A program made the translations under genes and the position numbers. The notes under the pieces were generated by a model. It was given only the letters and a program-made list of their open reading frames with translations, was not told the DNA's origin and made no database searches. This document shows positions 58,600 through 64,000 of a DNA stretch of 64,000 nt, piece after piece. Numbering within the stretch: position 1 is the first letter of the stretch; each line of letters opens with the position of its first letter. Location of the stretch: contig JAOTON010001478.1 of NCBI GenBank assembly GCA_034440635.1, positions 310,001 through 374,000 of the forward strand, read 5' to 3'. The stretch comes from Lepas anatifera (Eukaryota > Arthropoda > Thecostraca > Lepadidae).

Positions 58600-59417
58600 G
58601 CTATTACATCCTATGAAAACCGCATCAAATTCAGTCTTTATCATCATATAGCTCAAAACCTATGGGAGACGCGCGGGTATGGTCAGGCAGACGGTTGTAG
58701 AACTTGAGCCGGGCTTTTTTTGGTACCAATTTCGAAAAGAAAATTTGGAAATATGTAGTCCTAAATTCCCAAAAAAACAAAAAAATATTGTATTTTTTGC
58801 AGAAAAATATTTCCCATTAACTCAGAAATTTGCATTTAGAATATGTTGTTGTAATGACAATACCCATCTCAACAAAGAAAACTGCGTTCAAAAATGTCCA
58901 GAATTTTGAAAGTTATATGGTTTTAAAGTTTTAGGCCATAGTTGCAATGTTTTGGAAAAAGGGCCAAAACTGACCTTCAAAATTATGCATTTGGTTCAGT
59001 TTAGTGTCTATGCAGTAATGCACAGTCCATTCTGTCTGTAAAAATCCAGTTTGGAACACCTAGCATCATATCTTCAGATATTTCGAACTTATAACTTTGG
59101 TAATGCATTTCACTTCAAGTTGGAGGTAAAAGTTTCAAAAATCATTTTGGAAGTACAAATTTGGACTTTTTGCTTCAAACTTTGAGCAACGACTGGTAAT
59201 TGATTGTGTGTAAAAGAGTGTAAGTTTGAGAGCTGTAGACTAAAAATAGAAAAATAGAAAAATAAAAGTTTATAAAAATATAATCCAAAATTTTGGAAAA
59301 GTTTTTGCAAAATTCGAAAATCTGCAGCCGTCGGGATTTTTTATGGGTTCCTGCCTTTCATCCCTGCAAGTTTCAAGTATCTGATACCAGTCCTCAGAAC
59401 AGACAACAACTACTACT
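58600..59417. repeat. macro-unit 7 leader, diverged subfamily
   Basis: AT-rich leader with the same word order as younger copies (GGGCCAAAA, then GTCTATGCAGTAATGCACAG as a decayed palindrome near 59007, then CTTCAGATATTTCGA, AAAGAGTGTAAGTTTGA, TCTGATACCAG), ending in ACAACAACTACTACTAC. Clearly older than leaders 2-6 and 8. Confidence 0.75.
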
Positions 59418-59828
59418 ACCTCGGCCTGCGGCCTCGGCAGGTGCCGCTCTGGCGCAGGAGAAGCCGGTGACAATGTACGTTAGCCAAACAGTTCGATTGA
59501 CAGGCGAGTTTTTTCAGCAGTTTGATACTTATAACAACGCAATGTTGGAGTTTTAGGTTTTGTGTTCTCATTATGGCTCCATTCAATCCCCTGTCTAGGC
59601 CCATGTTTTCCTAAATTAGCATGTCTCTGCATACTGCACCACGCTTGCCCTCTGTTCATATCATCAAATAAATAAACACACGCATAATGTTTGTTTTGTT
59701 AAGCAAAGACTGGGCATGACGAGAAGAAAGGAGATACAATATAAAATATGATGGGTTTTCCGACGGTATTTCACCCATACCTGCAGATTTTCACCAAATT
59801 CAGCCTATTTGTTACCGAGTTATGCCCC
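59418..59828. repeat. macro-unit 7: C element and flank
   Basis: From the first base of C (59419) onward, nearly identical to macro-units 2 and 5, in contrast to the diverged leader immediately to the left. Confidence 0.85.
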
Positions 59829-61963
59829 AGCTCGAGACCTCAGCCCCACCACCGAACTGATGTCCTGGATCCGCCTATGCTCGAGCTCCTTACCCCAACC
59901 CCTTACATATGTCCTGGATCTGCCTATGCTCGAACTCCGTAGCCCCACCTCTATACTGCCCTGGACCCGCCTATGCTTGAACTCCTTAGCCCCTACCCCT
60001 AATGATGTCCTGGATCCGCCTATGCTCGAGCTCCCGAGCCCCACCCACGTACTGATGTCCTGAATCCGCTTATGCTCGAGCTCCTTAGCCCCACTCCCGT
60101 ACTGATGTCCAGGATCCGCTTATGTTTTAACTCTTTAGCCCCTACCTGTTTTAACTCTTTAGCCCCTTGATGTCCTGGATCCGCTTATGCTCGAGCTCCT
60201 TAGCCCCACCCCCGTACTGATGTCTTTGATCCGCCTATACTCGAGCCCCTTAGCCCCGGCCCCGTACTGATGTCCTGGATCCGCCTCTGCTCGAGCTCCT
60301 TAGCCCGACACCCATACTGATGTCCTGGATCCGCCTATGCTCGAGCTCCTTAGCCCCACCCCCGTACAGATCTCCTGGATCCGCCTATGCTGGAGCTTCT
60401 TAGCCCCACCCCCGTACTGATATCCTGGATCCGCCTATGCTCAAACCCCTTAGCCTCTAACCCCGTACTGATATCCTGGCTCCGCTTATGCTCGAGCTCC
60501 TTAGCCCCACACCCGTACTGATGCCCTGGATCCGCCTATGCCCGAACTCTTTAGCCCCTACCCCTCTGCTGATGTCCTGGATCCGCTTATGATTGAGCTC
60601 CTTAGCCCCACCTCTGTACTGATGTCCTTTATCCGCCTATACTCGAACCCCTTAGCCCCACCCCCGTACTGATGCCCTGGATCCGCCTCTGCTCGAGCTC
60701 CTTAGCCCCACACCCATACTGATGTCCTGGATCCGCCTATACTCCAGCTCTTTAGCCCCACCCCCGTACAGATGTCCTGGATCCACCTATGCTCGATCTC
60801 CTTAGCCCCACCCCCGTACTGATGTCCTGGATCCGCCTTTACTCAGGCTCCGGAGCCACACCCCTGCACTGATGTCCTGGATCCGCCTATGCTCGAGCTC
60901 CTTAGCCCCACCCCCGAACTGATGTCCTGGATCTGCCTATGCTCGAACTCCGTAGCCCCACCTCCGTACTGCCCTGGATTCGCCTATACTCAAAATCTTT
61001 ATTCCCTACCACCCTACTAATGTCCTGGATCCGCCTATGCTGGAACGCCCGAGCCCCACCCCCGTACTGATGTCCTGGATCCGCCTATGCTCGAACTTCT
61101 TAGCCCCACCTCCGTACTGATGTCCTGGATCCGCATATGCTCGAACTCCTTAGCCCCTACCCCCTACTGATGTCCTGGATCCGCCTATGCTCGAGCTCCT
61201 TACCCCACCTTATTCCTGATGTCTTGGATCCGCCTATGCTCGAACTCCGTAGCCCCTACCCCCCCCACTGATGTCCTGGATCCGCCTATGCTCGAGCTCC
61301 TTACCCCACCCCCTTACTGATGTCCTGGATCCGCCTGTGCTCGAACTTCGTAGCCCCACCTCTGTACTGCCCTGGATCCGCCTATGCTTGAACTACTTAG
61401 CCCCCACCCCTACTGATGTCCTGGATCCGACTATGCTCGAGCTCCCGAGCCCCACCCCCGTACTGATCAGCTGAATCCGCTTATGCTCGAGCTTCTTAGC
61501 CCCACCGCCGTACTGATGTCCTAGATCCACCTCTGCTCGAGCTCCTTAGCCCCATCCCCGTACTAATATCCTGGATCCGCCTATGCTCGAACTCCGTAGC
61601 CCCTACCCCCTACTGATGTCCTGGATCCGCCTATGCTGGAACCCCCGAGTCTCACCCCGTACTGATGTCCTGATTCCGCTAATGCTCAGCTGCTTAGCCC
61701 CATCCCCGTACTAATGTCCTGGATCCGCCTATGCTCTAACTCCCTAGCCCGACCCTCGTACCGATGTCCTGGATCCGCCTATGCTCTAACTCCCTAGCCC
61801 GACCCTCGTACCGATGTCCTGGATCCGCCTATGCTCTAACTCCCTAGCCCCACCCTCGTACTGATGTCCTGGGTCCGCCTATGCTCGAACTCTTTAGCCC
61901 TTACCCCCATGCTGATGTCCTGGATCCGCTTATGCTCGATCTCCTTACCCCCACACCAGTAAC
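59829..61963. repeat. 50-bp satellite array 7
   Basis: About 42 units, beginning with the same variants as arrays 1 and 2 (GGACCCGCCTATGCTTG, CCCCTAATGATGTCC). Confidence 0.95.
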
Positions 61964-62490
61964 GCCCCACCTCCGTGCCCCCCCGCCCCCGAAACGACAT
62001 AGGCGGATACAAGGGGAAAGGGGACAGGTGCCCCCCATAGAATCTTAGCGCCCCCTGAAATTGTCCCGGAAACCCCTGGAAAGTTCGATGGCACCCCCTG
62101 AAATGTCGTTTTCCCCGAGATGCAGGTATCGGGGTCTACTGATAGGTTTTAGCGCCTACTTGATAGGTTTTTCCGGCCAAAAGTGGCGTCCCTGGTGTAG
62201 ATAGCGCCCACCAGGAAGTTTCCCCTTCCACCTCGCCCCCGATAGGCAATCCTGGATCCGCGTATGGGAAGCGACATTTCAGGGAGCGTCATTCGCCTTG
62301 AGAGGCGTGTCTTTACAATTTCAGAGGGCGCCGATGGTCGATTGGGGGTTGGGGGAGGGGATGGGGGGAGAAGGGTGGGGGGGGCACCTAGCCTACTTAT
62401 TCCCTGGATCCACCCATGGTCCAAAAACAGAAACATAATACTCTTATTGTAAACTCAGACTTTTACGGTACTCTAATTACTTGTGATGCA
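61964..62490. repeat. macro-unit 7 tail (T)
   Basis: As at 37426-37960, joined directly to the next leader. Confidence 0.9.
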
Positions 62491-63610
62491 TTATGGGTAG
62501 TGTTGGGTACTTTTTTACCAGACCATAAATAAACAGAAACGGCCGCGCCGATCGCCGGCGTTGCCGCGACGTGGACGCAGGGGTGACGCGTGGTGATTTG
62601 CTACAACGATGCGTGGAGGAACGGCATGTTAGTAAAGGTAACTTGGTGTTTCATTGATATATATGCAGATGGAATGTCGACATATGTCTCTTACCTAGCT
62701 GCATGCAAAATTTCATTTCCCTCCAATGACTCTAACCACCCTAAACCCCGGTGTGAAGCAAAAATGAACTGATAAAATTACCACTTTGAAATGCATTTTA
62801 CGGCTTATAGCGCGGAAGCCGTAAGAGATAAGTGGGGGGTATCAGTGAGAAAAATGACGGCAACGAAGTTTTCTATCCAGCCGTGTTAAGTTCAATACCG
62901 TAGCTATCATGGTCTGGAAACCAGGGGGCTGAGAATAAAAATTTTAAAAACTTATATTTTATTTTTGCCTATAAAATAAAAAAGTTTCAGCCTGAAAGTT
63001 TTTATCTCTAAATATATAATAAAGGAGGCTATTCTCTCTTATTATCTGAAATGGGAACTAATTTTTATCAATTAGATCGGAAGATATAAGGGTTTGAATG
63101 ATATTTTGGGAAATGCAGACCTTCACGGAATGGGCCAAAAAGGACCCTTAAATTTCCGTTTTTGTTTTGTTTCTGTGTTTGTGCAGTACTGCACAAACCG
63201 GCCTTTAAGTTGATATTTGACTCAGAACCTAAACTGCTGTAGCTTCAGATATTTCGAGCCTGTAGTTTAGACCATGAGTTTTATGCCAAATTTAGGGTGC
63301 AAAGTTTAAAAGCTAATTTAGAGCCCTAAATTTAAAGCTTTTTGTTTCCAACTTTTTGTGTGAACTACAAATTTCCCTGATGTAAAAGGGTGCAAGTTTG
63401 AAGAGTCTAGATGAATTAGCAAAAAATACAAAAATAAAAGTTAAAAATCACATAATGCAAAATTCTGGGCAAAATTTTGAAAATTTTGAAAATTGACAAC
63501 CGTGGTGCTTATTCATTTGGAAGTGCCTTCTATCCACAAAAGTTTTAGGTCTCTGATACCAGCGCTCAGAACAGACAACAACAACAACAACAACAGACAG
63601 ACACGACGAT
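62491..63610. repeat. macro-unit 8 leader
   Basis: Young leader with the palindrome at 63178-63197, ending in (CAA)n near 63578-63595. Confidence 0.9.
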
Positions 63611-64000
63611 ACCGGAAGAACTGTCAGAATAGAAGCCGTTTCTTACTTCGTTCGTCACCGGCTTCTGACAGACACGACGAGACCCGAAAAACTGTCAGAA
63701 TAGAAGCCGTTTCTTACTTCGTTCGTCACCGGCTTCTGACTACTACGGACAACAGAGAACGAAAAACTGTCAGTATAGAAGCCGTTTCTCACTTCGTTCG
63801 TCACCGGCTTCTGACAGATAGAAGCCGTTTCTTACTCGTTCGTCACCGGCTTCTGACAACGACGAGACCGGAAAAACTGTCAGAATAGAAGCCGTTTCTT
63901 ACTTCGTTCGTCACCGGCTTCTGACAACAACGACGACGACGAGACCGGAAAAACTGTCAGAATAGAAGCCGTTTCTTACTTCGTTCGTCACCGGCTTCTG
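63611..64000. repeat. tandem expansion of the hairpin unit
   Basis: Six starts of GTCAGAATAGAAGCCG (63623, 63694, 63769, about 63812 truncated, 63879, 63956), each followed by TTTCTTACTTCGTTCGTCAC and CGGCTTCTGAC, separated by short (CGA)n-like spacers. Each unit can fold through GTCAGAA(TAG)AAGCCG with CGGCTTCTGAC. The array runs off the right edge, and the C element expected next is not reached. Confidence 0.9.

Noticed and set aside
24315..61963. Numerous 60-130 residue frames of the MSWIRLCSSSLAP and SSSIGGSRTS types
   Set aside because: They are translations of the 50-bp satellite on either strand; none has a non-repeat portion.
63611..64000. CRISPR-like array of palindromic repeats with spacers
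   Set aside because: Spacers are low-complexity CGA/CAA runs of unequal length, the context is eukaryotic, and no cas genes are present.
33881..64000. Macro-unit as an LTR retrotransposon or Helitron
   Set aside because: No TG...CA long terminal repeats, primer-binding site, polypurine tract, or Helitron 3' hairpin with CTRR end could be seen at the unit boundaries.

Overview
The window looks like repeat-dominated nuclear DNA of a metazoan, most likely a marine invertebrate. That is inferred from hAT and piggyBac-like DNA transposons, tRNA-derived SINE heads, a LINE reverse-transcriptase remnant, a THAP-type exon with splice signals, long minisatellites, and no prokaryotic gene organisation. 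I cannot name the species. Most long open frames here are artefacts of tandem repeats whose period is a multiple of three (36, 42, 45 bp) or of the 50-bp satellite, and I have not called them as genes.

Layout. 1-19 kb: a string of unrelated minisatellites (25, 42, 36, 31, 26, 45 and 49/38 bp units) separated by short unique stretches, some of which look like short coding exons (near 4.15-4.27, 6.93-7.07, 7.62-7.67 and 14.26-14.39 kb). Two hAT elements interrupt tandem arrays: one at 699-3418 sits in the 42-bp minisatellite and carries a nested TTAA-flanked piggyBac-like MITE, and one at 9398-12976 sits in a degenerate ~20-bp array. 19-22.5 kb: mostly unique DNA with a 28-bp minisatellite and a (TA)n tract.

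22.5-64 kb: a macrosatellite. Each macro-unit has an AT-rich leader of about 1.1 kb (U), a short structured GC-rich element (C), about 0.4 kb of flank, an array of a ~50-bp satellite, and a ~0.53-kb tail (T) containing a TIR-type element. Full or partial units begin near 22985, 33881, 37961, 43430, 50978, 55254, 58600 and 62491. The 50-bp satellite contains the terminus of the TIR element found in the tail, so the array probably grew from a transposon end. The first array is split by a 4.0-kb hAT element (26530-30531) that retains the hAT C-terminal dimerisation region and a palindromic interior of about 2.4 kb.

Between the first and second macro-units lies an island of about 2.6 kb (31236-33880) that is not satellite. 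It holds a possible first exon, a second piggyBac-like MITE, and a THAP-domain exon with an RFX X-box-like site upstream of its ATG. This is the best place in the window to look for a host gene.

No intact protein-coding gene, functional tRNA, rRNA or CRISPR array could be supported. The strongest results are the three hAT insertions with 8-bp target duplications, the three-copy piggyBac-like family whose end motifs and palindromes have changed together, the transposon-derived satellite, and the repeated C/hairpin element that marks a sharp divergence boundary.
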